Shown here one piece after another: positions 26,253-34,009 of a DNA stretch of 64,000 nucleotides. The stretch lies in the NCBI RefSeq assembly GCF_003233725.1, contig NZ_QKQV01000013.1:27054-91053 (forward strand). The letters are read 5' to 3'. Numbering within the stretch: the stretch's first letter is position 1; each line of letters begins with the position of its first letter. Under the pieces are notes generated by a model, which did not search any database, was not told the origin of the DNA, and saw nothing but the letters and a program-made list of their open reading frames with translations. The position numbers and the translations under genes were made by a program. This stretch comes from Mesonia sp. K7 (lineage in GTDB: Bacteria; Bacteroidota; Bacteroidia; Flavobacteriales; Flavobacteriaceae).

Positions 26253-27602
26253 ATGGAACCCTATACAAAACACACAGCTTCAACAAAGCCCTTTCTGGGC
26301 TGGATCGGTTGTGTGCTTTTTATGGGTTTGCTTGCGAAGGGGTATGCCCAACAAACGCAAATCATCCAGGAGATCTGTGGGCAATCAGTAAAAAGCTATG
26401 GGGTGGATCTTCAGGATAACAATGGGTTGGGCTCCACCAATTCGTCTTATGATTGGAGTGTTTTAGAGCCAGGGTTTCAAGGAACCATCACGGAGGAAAC
26501 CCCCTCGGGAAACCAGGTCACCGTAGATTGGGCAGTTACTCCGGCAGGTTTTTACACCCTGTTGGTGCAGGAATACGACACCACCACCTCATGCGTGGCC
26601 GCACCGCAGGTATTACAGGTGGAACTAAAAGGCCTACAGGTACAATTGGAAAGTCCTCCGGAAATATGCGCGGGAGCATCGGTTGCCTTTTCAGCTTCTG
26701 TTCCGGGAGGGACGTGGACGGTCGAAGCAAATGGGTTGGGCGCCGCGATTTCTTCCCAAGGTGTTTTTACGGCCCAAGCCCAAGGGACTGTTGCCGTATA
26801 TTACCAGGTAGAAGAGGAGCAGTGCGAATATACCTTTTCCAGGATGATCGAAGTGCTCCCGCTTCCCGAACCCGAACTGGCCGATGCCTTTATCTGTTTT
26901 GATGCGGATGGAGCTATACTTCAACCCGCATTCTTGGATACAGGCTATTCCGACCAGACCCACACGGCGGTCTGGTGGCATAATGGGGATTTGTTGGCGG
27001 AGACTTCCAATCAGATAAGTGTAAGTGGGCTGGGGGTTTATACGGTGGAGGTAACGGAAATGGGCACGGGGTGCACTTCCTTGCCGGTAGAAGTTGTGGT
27101 GACCGAGGGAAGTACGATCATAGATGCCCATGCCACGGTAAGCGAAGATTTTGATGACCAACAGACCATCACGGTGCATGTAGAGGGCACCGGGGATTAT
27201 CAGTACCGCATGCAAGGGGGCGTTTTCCAGGATAGTCCCGTGTTTACGGTAGTCGGTAAGAGTACCACCTATGCCATCGAAATCAGAACGCTGGACGGTT
27301 GTGGTACAAAAGTGATAGCGGCAACGGTGATCAACTACCCAAAATTCTTTACGCCCAATGGCGATGGAACCAATGACCTGTGGAACATCAAGAGCTTAAG
27401 AGAGGACCCTTCGGCAACGGTCCTGATCTTCGACCGTTATGGAAAGTTCCTGGTAGAGATCCGGCCTTTCAGGTCGGGCTGGGACGGTACGTACAACGGG
27501 AGGCAGATGCCTTCGAACGATTATTGGTTTTTGGTGAGGTACAAAGACCGCAACAATGGGCGGTTGAGGGAGTTCCGTTCGCACTTTACGCTGAAGAGGT
27601 AA
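26253..27602 (+). CDS. T9SS type B (CHU_C) surface protein (chain B, terminal member)
   Basis: 449 residues, paralogue of 6141-7496. Signal peptide ending near 'KGYAQQ', PKD-like and Ig-like domains, and a CHU_C domain from 'YPKFFTPNGDGTNDLW' to 'HFTLKR'. Across about 165 residues of the middle only four or five differ from the paralogue, whereas the N-terminal 60 residues and the segment after residue 230 differ much more. It is the only member of chain B with a visible T9SS signal. Confidence 0.88.
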   Translation: MEPYTKHTASTKPFLGWIGCVLFMGLLAKGYAQQTQIIQEICGQSVKSYGVDLQDNNGLGSTNSSYDWSVLEPGFQGTITEETPSGNQVTVDWAVTPAGFYTLLVQEYDTTTSCVAAPQVLQVELKGLQVQLESPPEICAGASVAFSASVPGGTWTVEANGLGAAISSQGVFTAQAQGTVAVYYQVEEEQCEYTFSRMIEVLPLPEPELADAFICFDADGAILQPAFLDTGYSDQTHTAVWWHNGDLLAETSNQISVSGLGVYTVEVTEMGTGCTSLPVEVVVTEGSTIIDAHATVSEDFDDQQTITVHVEGTGDYQYRMQGGVFQDSPVFTVVGKSTTYAIEIRTLDGCGTKVIAATVINYPKFFTPNGDGTNDLWNIKSLREDPSATVLIFDRYGKFLVEIRPFRSGWDGTYNGRQMPSNDYWFLVRYKDRNNGRLREFRSHFTLKR

Positions 27603-27621
27603 ACAGAAGGCAATGTGGATG

Positions 27622-27646
27622 GGTGACCGAGGCTGTCGAAGTCACC
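27622..27646 (+). other. Conserved 3'-UTR hairpin downstream of the CHU_C gene (copy 2)
   Basis: GGTGAC (27622-27627) pairs with GTCACC (27641-27646). The sequence is the same as at 7516-7540 except for one loop base. Similarity to copy 1 ends just after it. Confidence 0.45.
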
Positions 27647-27763
27647 GATTGAAGAAATTTTTTGATGGAACTTTGCATAAGTTTGGAATAGTGTCTCTAA
27701 ATTTGAGGAGATTAATCCTATGATTAACTGCTTATTCTTGACTCCTTAAAAAAAAGTTAATCT

Positions 27764-27795
27764 TTGTGGTACTATCACTTTAACCAATAGTTTTG
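27764..27795 (+). promoter_or_regulatory. Promoter of the stand-alone barrel gene
   Basis: TTG at 27764-27766, 21 nt, then TAGTTTTG at 27788-27795 (perfect TAnnTTTG). The ATG follows 26 nt later. Confidence 0.65.
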
Positions 27796-27821
27796 TTCAA
27801 AATACTTGAAGATTCATAACA

Positions 27822-28445
27822 ATGAAAAAAACAATTGTATTAAGCGTAGTTCTTTTATTATCGGTCAATATCTTTGCGCAAACGAAAGATTATAATCAAT
27901 TTTCATTAGAATTGAACTATGGAGGTTCCGTGCCTATAAGTCCAAGTAACACCGATCGCTCAGAAGCCATTGGTTTTTCACACGCAAAAGCGGCTATGAG
28001 GTATATGTGGAATAAAAAAGCAGGAATGAGAGGCTTTTACGCCTACGATAGGTTTGGTAGTGCCGATGCTGGTCTATCAATACACAGATTAGGCTCAGAA
28101 CTTGTTTTAAATATAGATGAGTTACTTAATTTTCCGTATTACATCAAAGAAAACTTTGGTTTTCAAACCCATATAGGTTTAGGTTTAGGCATGGCAGGAC
28201 CTAGGCATCAAGTGCAAAACACTAGTAATGATTTTATCGGTTTCTTGATTGTTGGAGGTGGACCGCAACTAAAACTCTCTAAAAGGTTTTCACTCTATGG
28301 GGATTTAAGTTTTAACCAGTTATTCCAACTGAATTATGGTTATGATGGCGCTGCTATTTCAGAAAATTCAGGTAATTATGCCAATATCAGTTTAGGATTG
28401 ATGTTGTATTTGGGACGAGAACGACACCATGCGGATTGGCATTAG
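27822..28445 (+). CDS. Outer-membrane beta-barrel protein, OmpA barrel without the OmpA domain
   Basis: 207 residues with a signal peptide ending near 'NIFAQ'. It has alternating amphipathic strands throughout and ends in 'LMLYLGRERHHADWH'. The barrel end of the next gene product reads 'LNIYLGANEKHADWY', so this protein is a paralogue of that N-terminal barrel that stops exactly where the periplasmic linker and OmpA domain would begin. It should insert in the outer membrane. Function unknown; it has its own promoter. Confidence 0.75.
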   Translation: MKKTIVLSVVLLLSVNIFAQTKDYNQFSLELNYGGSVPISPSNTDRSEAIGFSHAKAAMRYMWNKKAGMRGFYAYDRFGSADAGLSIHRLGSELVLNIDELLNFPYYIKENFGFQTHIGLGLGMAGPRHQVQNTSNDFIGFLIVGGGPQLKLSKRFSLYGDLSFNQLFQLNYGYDGAAISENSGNYANISLGLMLYLGRERHHADWH

Positions 28446-28561
28446 TATTTTTTTATGAAAATAATAAGTTAAAATGAATAAAAAGTATGGAAAGAAGAGG
28501 ATTATAAATTAAAATATTGTTAAATAAAGCCTTTAGTTTTCAAGGGTTTTTGCGAATACCA

Positions 28562-28569
28562 TATCTTTG
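28562..28569 (+). promoter_or_regulatory. -7 box (TATCTTTG) of the OmpA gene
   Basis: A perfect TAnnTTTG with a T-rich -33 region (TTTT at 28537-28540, 21 nt upstream). The ATG is 54 nt downstream. Confidence 0.55.
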
Positions 28570-28623
28570 ACCAAGAAAACTAATAAAAGTGAATGAAAAT
28601 ACTTTTAATAATTTAAGATAACT

Positions 28624-29898
28624 ATGAAAAAATTAACACTAGCACTATCATTATTTTTTGTGGCGTTTGCAACGCAAGCACAAGAAACTGATTCAGAACT
28701 ACAAAATTATGATCACTGGTCGATTGATATCGGTGGTGGTTTTAACAAAGCAACTCATTATTTTTCAAGTGGTGCGTTTACGGACACGCCATCGGTATGG
28801 AATGCGGACTTAGGAGTACGTTACATGATCAACAACAAATTTGGTATCAAAGCCAATGTTGGTATTAGTGAGTTAAACGAAAAAGATGAGAGTATTCCTT
28901 TCCAAAACCGTTTCTTCAGAACTACCTTAGAAGGGGTTATCAATGCTGGAGAAATTTTAGGTTTTAGAGAGTGGACACAGACCTTTAATTTATTAGTACA
29001 CGGTGGTATAGGTATTGGTCAGTTGAGAATCAATGAAGAATCTCCATTAGCCGATGAAAAGGACAAAATGGGTATTCTTACCGTTGGTTTTACACCTCAA
29101 GTAAGATTAGGTAACTCTATTGCATTAAATCTTGATGTAAGTGCTTTAGCGCTAGCTGGACAAGATATCGCATGGGATGGATATACCACACAACCTGTAA
29201 ATAGAGGTTTTGACGGTATGATGTTTAACGTTGGATTGGGTCTTAATATCTATTTAGGAGCGAATGAAAAGCATGCAGACTGGTACGGTGATGATATGGC
29301 AGAAGACAATGCTTTAGAAGAATTAGAAGGTAGAGTAGCAGCTATTGAAACAGGAATGTTGGATACCGATAAAGATGGTGTGCCAGATTACTTAGACAGA
29401 GAGCCAAATACCATGAACGGTGTGGCGGTAGATACCAAAGGTGTCGCGGTAGATAAAAACGGTAACGGTATTCCAGATGAGTTAGAATCTTCTTTAGACG
29501 AGCGTTATGCTGCGGCTTCTTCAGAAACAACAACTGGTGGAGGTTCAGGTGCTATCAGAACTTTAATCAACGATGGTTACGTAAACGTTTACTTTAAGTT
29601 TAACAGCGACGAGCCAGAAGTATACTCTTTAGACGCCATTAATTACTTAGTAAAGTATATGAATGCTAACCCATCAGCTAACGCAGAATTGGTAGGATAT
29701 GCAGATGAGATTGGTGACGAAGAGTACAATAGAAACCTTTCTGAAAGAAGAGCTAAGAAAGTTTACGATATCTTAGTAGCTTCTGGAGTAGAAGAAGGTA
29801 GATTAGAATACAGAGCAGAAGGTGAAGATGATTCAGTAGATAAGAATTCTTCAGCCGCAAGACAATTAGTAAGAAGAGTTACTTTCAAATTAAAGTAA
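28624..29898 (+). CDS. Major OmpA/OprF-type outer-membrane protein
   Basis: 424 residues: signal peptide (to 'TQAQ'), an eight-stranded-type barrel (about 22-220), a short coiled segment, calcium-binding TSP3-like Asp repeats ('DTDKDGVPDYLDREP', 'DKNGNGIPDE', about 241-285), and an OmpA C-terminal domain (about 315-424; 'VYFKFNSDEPEVYSLDAI', 'NRNLSERRAKKVYD'). It should link the outer membrane to peptidoglycan. Codon use is strongly biased (TTA, AGA, GTA), typical of a highly expressed porin-like protein. A strong terminator follows. Confidence 0.92.
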   Translation: MKKLTLALSLFFVAFATQAQETDSELQNYDHWSIDIGGGFNKATHYFSSGAFTDTPSVWNADLGVRYMINNKFGIKANVGISELNEKDESIPFQNRFFRTTLEGVINAGEILGFREWTQTFNLLVHGGIGIGQLRINEESPLADEKDKMGILTVGFTPQVRLGNSIALNLDVSALALAGQDIAWDGYTTQPVNRGFDGMMFNVGLGLNIYLGANEKHADWYGDDMAEDNALEELEGRVAAIETGMLDTDKDGVPDYLDREPNTMNGVAVDTKGVAVDKNGNGIPDELESSLDERYAAASSETTTGGGSGAIRTLINDGYVNVYFKFNSDEPEVYSLDAINYLVKYMNANPSANAELVGYADEIGDEEYNRNLSERRAKKVYDILVASGVEEGRLEYRAEGEDDSVDKNSSAARQLVRRVTFKLK

Positions 29899-29923
29899 TC
29901 CATTCTTAATAAATAAATCTAAA

Positions 29924-29946
29924 CCCGCTCATCGAGCGGGTTTTTT
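29924..29946 (+). terminator. Intrinsic terminator after the OmpA gene
   Basis: Stem CCCGCTC/GAGCGGG with a 3-nt loop (ATC) followed by six T. It is 26 nt after the stop. Confidence 0.92.
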
Positions 29947-30085
29947 GTTTTTAGAATAATCATCCTATGAGCGCTAAGTCCTTGAATTGTCCTAACAGAG
30001 TTTTAATTTATGGCGTTGCTAAGTCAAAATGAGAGCTAAATTACGTCACTGCGACTCAGAGAAGCAGTCTCGATTATTGAAAATA

Positions 30086-30156
30086 CTTCGTCACCCTGAA
30101 TTTATTTCAGGGTCTCATCTAATATTTGAGATGCTGAAACAAGTTCAGCATGACTT
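30086..30156. repeat. Palindromic intergenic repeat element
   Basis: Two perfect hairpins, ACCCTGAA-TTTAT-TTCAGGGT (30093-30113) and ATGCTGAA-ACAAG-TTCAGCAT (30131-30151), with a TCTCA/TGAGA pairing between them. A decayed similar element (TTCAACAAGTTGAA, CTCGT/ACGAG) continues to about 30235. I know this 'GATGCTGAAACAAGTTCAGCATGAC' type of sequence as a dispersed intergenic repeat in flavobacterial genomes. The region 29947-30340 otherwise contains no gene. Confidence 0.65.
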
Positions 30157-30351
30157 TTAATATAAGTTTATAAAAGCGGTCTGAATCTTGAGAATACTTC
30201 GTCATTCAACAAGTTGAACTCCTCGTATTGACGAGTTGATATACAAATTTAGAGTATACTTCATTCAGGTTCTCATCAAAATTAGAATGCTTTTTGGTAA
30301 ATGATTTCATAACCTCATAAATCCAATTAATTACAAATTAATCATAAAAAA

Positions 30352-30376
30352 AATCCGCTTTAAGCGGATTTTTTTA
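30352..30376. terminator. Bidirectional terminator downstream of the acyl-CoA dehydrogenase gene
   Basis: AATCCGCTT/AAGCGGATT stem with A-tract on one side and T-tract on the other, so it can act on both strands. It lies 20 nt past the leftward gene's stop. Confidence 0.88.
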
Positions 30377-30395
30377 TCGTATAAAAAAGAAATAA

Positions 30396-31538
30396 TTAAT
30401 CTCTTAATAGCCCTCTGGAGATTACAATTTTCTGAATCTCTGAAGTGCCCTCATAAATCTGAGTGATTTTTGCATCACGCATGAGTCGCTCTACGTGGTA
30501 TTCTTTTACATAACCGTTTCCTCCGTGAACTTGTACAGCTTCAACCGTAGTTTCCATAGCAACTTTAGAAGCGTATAATTTGGCCATTGCGCCACTCATA
30601 TCATAATTTTCTTTGTGGTCTTTATCCCATGCGGCTTTCATCACGAGGTGTCTTGCTGCAGTGATGTTCGTATGCATGTCGGCTAACTTAAAAGCGATGG
30701 CTTGGTGGTTGCAGATTTCGGTACCAAAAGCTTTTCTGATTTTAGAATAATCTCGTGCCAATTCATAAGCTCCGCTCGCTATTCCTAAAGCTTGTGCAGC
30801 AATACCAATTCTACCTCCAGAAAGGGTTTTCATCGCAAAAGTAAATCCAAAACCATCTTCACCAATCCGGTTTTCTTTAGGTACTTTTACATCGTTAAAG
30901 TTTAAGGTGTGCGTATCGCTTCCACGAATTCCTAATTTGTCTTCTTTTGGTCCTACTTCAAAACCTTCCCAGCTTTTTTCGACGATAAAAGCATTGATGC
31001 CTTTATGCTTTTTTTCTCTATCGGTTTGTGCAATGACCAAATAAAAATCGGCACTACCACCATTGGTAATCCAGTTTTTGGTTCCGTTTAAAACGTAATG
31101 ATCACCTTTATCGATGGCAGTGGTTCTTTGCGAAGTCGCATCACTTCCCGCTTCAGGTTCGCTCAAACAAAAAGCACCAATCGATTGTCCAGTGGCTAAT
31201 TTTGTTAAATATTTTTGTTTTTGTTCTTCAGTTCCGTAGGTTTCTAATCCCCAGCAAACCAAAGAATTGTTTACCGACATAATCACCGAGCAGGAAGCAT
31301 CTACTTTCGAAATTTCTTCCATGGCCAACACATAAGAAATCGTGTCCAATCCGCTTCCGCCATATTCCGGAGAAACCATCATACCCAAAAAGCCCAACTC
31401 GGCCATTTTCTTTACCTGTTCTTTTGGAAATTCTTGTTTGTTATCGCGTTCGATTACGCCAGGTAATAATTCGCTTTTAGCAAAATCTCTTGCGGCATTT
31501 TGTATCATCAAATGCTCTTCTGTAAGCTTAAAATCCAT
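30396..31538 (-). CDS. Acyl-CoA dehydrogenase
   Basis: 380 residues, the usual length. The FAD- and substrate-binding signature 'AFCLSEPEAGSDA' (about 123-135), the second signature 'QALGIASGAYELARDYSKIRKAFG' region and the catalytic-base segment 'QIYEGTSEIQK' near 365 are all present. It oxidises acyl-CoA to 2-enoyl-CoA in the cytoplasm. The chain-length class (butyryl, isovaleryl or 2-methyl-branched) cannot be set from these motifs. It is monocistronic, divergent from anmK. Confidence 0.93.
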   Translation of the reverse strand: MDFKLTEEHLMIQNAARDFAKSELLPGVIERDNKQEFPKEQVKKMAELGFLGMMVSPEYGGSGLDTISYVLAMEEISKVDASCSVIMSVNNSLVCWGLETYGTEEQKQKYLTKLATGQSIGAFCLSEPEAGSDATSQRTTAIDKGDHYVLNGTKNWITNGGSADFYLVIAQTDREKKHKGINAFIVEKSWEGFEVGPKEDKLGIRGSDTHTLNFNDVKVPKENRIGEDGFGFTFAMKTLSGGRIGIAAQALGIASGAYELARDYSKIRKAFGTEICNHQAIAFKLADMHTNITAARHLVMKAAWDKDHKENYDMSGAMAKLYASKVAMETTVEAVQVHGGNGYVKEYHVERLMRDAKITQIYEGTSEIQKIVISRGLLRD

Positions 31539-31566
31539 CGATTGTTATTTTTTTATATAAGATTTA

Positions 31567-31574
31567 CAAATATA
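31567..31574 (-). promoter_or_regulatory. -7 box (TATATTTG) of the acyl-CoA dehydrogenase gene
   Basis: The plus strand reads CAAATATA, so the minus strand has a perfect TAnnTTTG 29 nt before the ATG. The -33 element is not well spaced (nearest TTG only 13 nt away). Confidence 0.5.
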
Positions 31575-31622
31575 TAGGTTTTAAACCCAATTTTTTAAAT
31601 CAAATACCGCTAAATTTATCCT

Positions 31623-32696
31623 ATGCATAGAGAAACCTATCATGTCATTGGTACCATGTCCGGAACTTCGCTTGACGGTATCGATATCGTTGACGCTACT
31701 TTCGTGAAAGAAAATAACCAATGGACATTTGTTATCCATCACGCAGAAACGATTGCGTATCATGAGCATTGGCTACAACTATTAAAAACAATTTCCCAAA
31801 AATCTGAAGAAGAAGTAACAAAACTAAATGTTGCTTACACCCAATACATCGCTGAAGTTTACCATAACTTTATCGAAAAGTATCACATCGATATCCATAA
31901 AATCGATGCGCTTTGTAATCACGGGCATACGGTTTGGCACCAACCCGATAAGGGATTTACTTTGCAAATTGGGAATCTTCCAGAGTTGTCAACCTATTTA
32001 AAGCTCCAAGTAGTTGGTGATTTCAGAACGCAAGACGTCAAACTTGGTGGACAAGGAGCGCCGTTGGTTCCTATAGGTGATCGACTGCTTTTTTCGGAAT
32101 ATGACTATTGTCTTAATTTGGGCGGGTTTGCCAATATTTCTTTCGAAAAGAACCATCAACGTATCGCTTTTGACATTTGTCCGGTGAATACGGTTTTAAA
32201 TTATTATGCACAACAATTAGGTTTTCCGTATGATAAAGACGGACAAATCGCCCGAAGCGGCAAAGTGAGCACCCATCTTTTAAAGCAGTTAAACCAACTA
32301 AGTTTTTACCAAGAAAAGCCACCTAAATCACTAGGAGTTGAGTGGGTGCATCAGTATATTTTTCCTTTGATGGAAACTTATCCACTTTCCATAAAAGATA
32401 AAATAGCAACGTTTACACAGCATGTGGTAGCACAAATCAGTCAAGCTTTAGAGAAAAATAAAGACCTCAAACTTCTGGTTACTGGAGGCGGAGCCTACAA
32501 TACTCACCTAATGCGTCAATTACAAAAAATAACGGAGGTCGAAGTGATCATTCCACAAAGTGAAATAGTGGAATATAAAGAAGCGCTTGTTTTTGGTTTC
32601 TTGGGAGTGCTCCGATTAAGAAATGAAGTGAATTGTTTAAAATCGGTCACAGGAGCGAGCAAAAACCATTCTTCAGGAGCGTTATTTCTTTACTAA
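31623..32696 (+). CDS. anmK: Anhydro-N-acetylmuramic acid kinase
   Basis: 357 residues. The N-terminal phosphate-binding motif 'GTMSGTSLDGIDI' (11-23) is diagnostic. 'GDFRTQDVKLGGQGAPLVPIGD' (around 131-152) and 'LLVTGGGAYNTHLM' near 290 complete the ASKHA-type fold. It phosphorylates and hydrolyses 1,6-anhydro-MurNAc during recycling of the cell wall. It is divergent from the acyl-CoA dehydrogenase gene and followed by an independent promoter. Confidence 0.95.
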   Translation: MHRETYHVIGTMSGTSLDGIDIVDATFVKENNQWTFVIHHAETIAYHEHWLQLLKTISQKSEEEVTKLNVAYTQYIAEVYHNFIEKYHIDIHKIDALCNHGHTVWHQPDKGFTLQIGNLPELSTYLKLQVVGDFRTQDVKLGGQGAPLVPIGDRLLFSEYDYCLNLGGFANISFEKNHQRIAFDICPVNTVLNYYAQQLGFPYDKDGQIARSGKVSTHLLKQLNQLSFYQEKPPKSLGVEWVHQYIFPLMETYPLSIKDKIATFTQHVVAQISQALEKNKDLKLLVTGGGAYNTHLMRQLQKITEVEVIIPQSEIVEYKEALVFGFLGVLRLRNEVNCLKSVTGASKNHSSGALFLY

Positions 32697-32737
32697 ATTT
32701 TAAAACATAAAAGGCTTATAAGCGGACTCGTTTTTTT

Positions 32738-32745
32738 TATATTTG
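32738..32745 (+). promoter_or_regulatory. -7 box (TATATTTG) of the amino-acid dehydrogenase gene
   Basis: A perfect TAnnTTTG 22 nt before the ATG at 32767. No clear -33 TTG. Confidence 0.5.
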
Positions 32746-32766
32746 TAAAGCAAAAATCAAAATATT

Positions 32767-33993
32767 ATGAAAGAGCTGTTAAAGCTATACGAAAATAAGC
32801 AACCCGAAATAGTGTTTAACTGGAAAGATGCCGAAACCGAAGCCGAAGGTTGGACGGTTATCAATTCCTTAAGAGGCGGAGCTGCTGGCGGCGGAACGCG
32901 TATGCGTGAAGGTTTAGATATGAACGAAGTGCTTTCGCTTGCTAAAACCATGGAAGTGAAATTTACCGTGTCTGGCCCAGCCATAGGAGGTGCCAAATCA
33001 GGTATTAATTTTAATCCGCATGACCCAAGAAAAAAAGGGGTGTTGGAGCGTTGGTACAAAGCTGTTTCACCACTTTTAAAAAGTTATTACGGAACAGGTG
33101 GAGATTTGAATGTTGATGAAATCCACGAGGTGATACCGATTACGGAAGATTGTGGTGTTTGGCACCCGCAAGAAGGGGTGTTCTCAGGCCATTTTAAGCC
33201 TACCGAAGCCGATAAAATTAACCGCATTGGGCAATTGCGTCAAGGGGTAATCAAAGTATTGGAAAACACCGATTATTCACCAGACGTTACCCGAAAATAT
33301 ACCGTTGCCGATATGATTACCGGTTATGGCGTAGCCGAAGCGGTACGCCATTACTACGAGGTTTATGGAGGTGATGTAAAAGGAAAACGAGCTATCGTAC
33401 AAGGTTTTGGAAATGTAGGTTCAGCTGCCGCTTATTATTTAGCCCAAATGGGAGCTAAAGTGGTTGGGATTATCGATAGAGATGGTGGTTTGATAAATGA
33501 AAAGGGTTTCTCTTTCGAGGAAATCAAAGAATTGTTCTTAAACAAAGACGGTAATACCCTAGTTGCCCAACAAATGATTCCTTTTCAGGAGATCAACGAA
33601 AAAATATGGGCTTTAGAAACTGAGATCTTTGCGCCTTGTGCAGCTTCGAGGCTTATTACCAAAGAACAAATTTCAAATATGATCGAAACAGGGCTTGAAG
33701 TAGTTTCTTGTGGGGCGAATGTTCCTTTCGCCGATAAAGAGATATTTTTTGGCCCTATTATGGAATATACAGACGAACGCGTGAGTTTGATACCGGACTT
33801 TATTTCTAACTGTGGTATGGCAAGAGTGTTTGCTTATTTTATGGAAAGAAGAGTACAAATGACCGACGAATCGATTTTTAATGATACGTCGATGACCATT
33901 AAAAATGCCATTCAAAATACTTTCAATCACAATAGCTCAAAGACTAATATTAGCAGAACAGCTTTTGAGATTGCTTTAAAACAGCTTGTCTAA
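32767..33993 (+). CDS. Glu/Leu/Phe/Val dehydrogenase family protein
   Basis: 408 residues. The catalytic-lysine segment 'SGPAIGGAKSGINFNP' (about 75-90), the glycine-rich 'LRGGAAGGGTRMR' before it, and a Rossmann NAD(P)-binding motif 'VQGFGNVGSAAAYYLAQMG' (about 211-229) define the family. It deaminates an amino acid to the 2-oxo acid. Leucine and glutamate dehydrogenases are hard to separate by eye. It is followed after 16 nt by nhaB, so the two may be co-transcribed. Confidence 0.9.
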   Translation: MKELLKLYENKQPEIVFNWKDAETEAEGWTVINSLRGGAAGGGTRMREGLDMNEVLSLAKTMEVKFTVSGPAIGGAKSGINFNPHDPRKKGVLERWYKAVSPLLKSYYGTGGDLNVDEIHEVIPITEDCGVWHPQEGVFSGHFKPTEADKINRIGQLRQGVIKVLENTDYSPDVTRKYTVADMITGYGVAEAVRHYYEVYGGDVKGKRAIVQGFGNVGSAAAYYLAQMGAKVVGIIDRDGGLINEKGFSFEEIKELFLNKDGNTLVAQQMIPFQEINEKIWALETEIFAPCAASRLITKEQISNMIETGLEVVSCGANVPFADKEIFFGPIMEYTDERVSLIPDFISNCGMARVFAYFMERRVQMTDESIFNDTSMTIKNAIQNTFNHNSSKTNISRTAFEIALKQLV

Positions 33994-34009
33994 AATAAAA
34001 ATGTAATAA

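Larger units (their letters stand above)
25189..27648 (+). repeat. Duplicated two-gene block, copy 2
   Basis: Partner of 5071-7542. Codon use and GC are uniform along this copy, while in copy 1 the near-identical patch (6350-6850) stands out from an AT-richer background. That suggests the patch in copy 1 was overwritten from a copy-2-like sequence. Confidence 0.9.

Noticed and set aside
26691..27215. 174-codon minus-strand open frame
   Set aside because: It lies entirely antisense to a convincing secreted protein; no start context or protein-like features. A shadow of GC-richer coding sequence.
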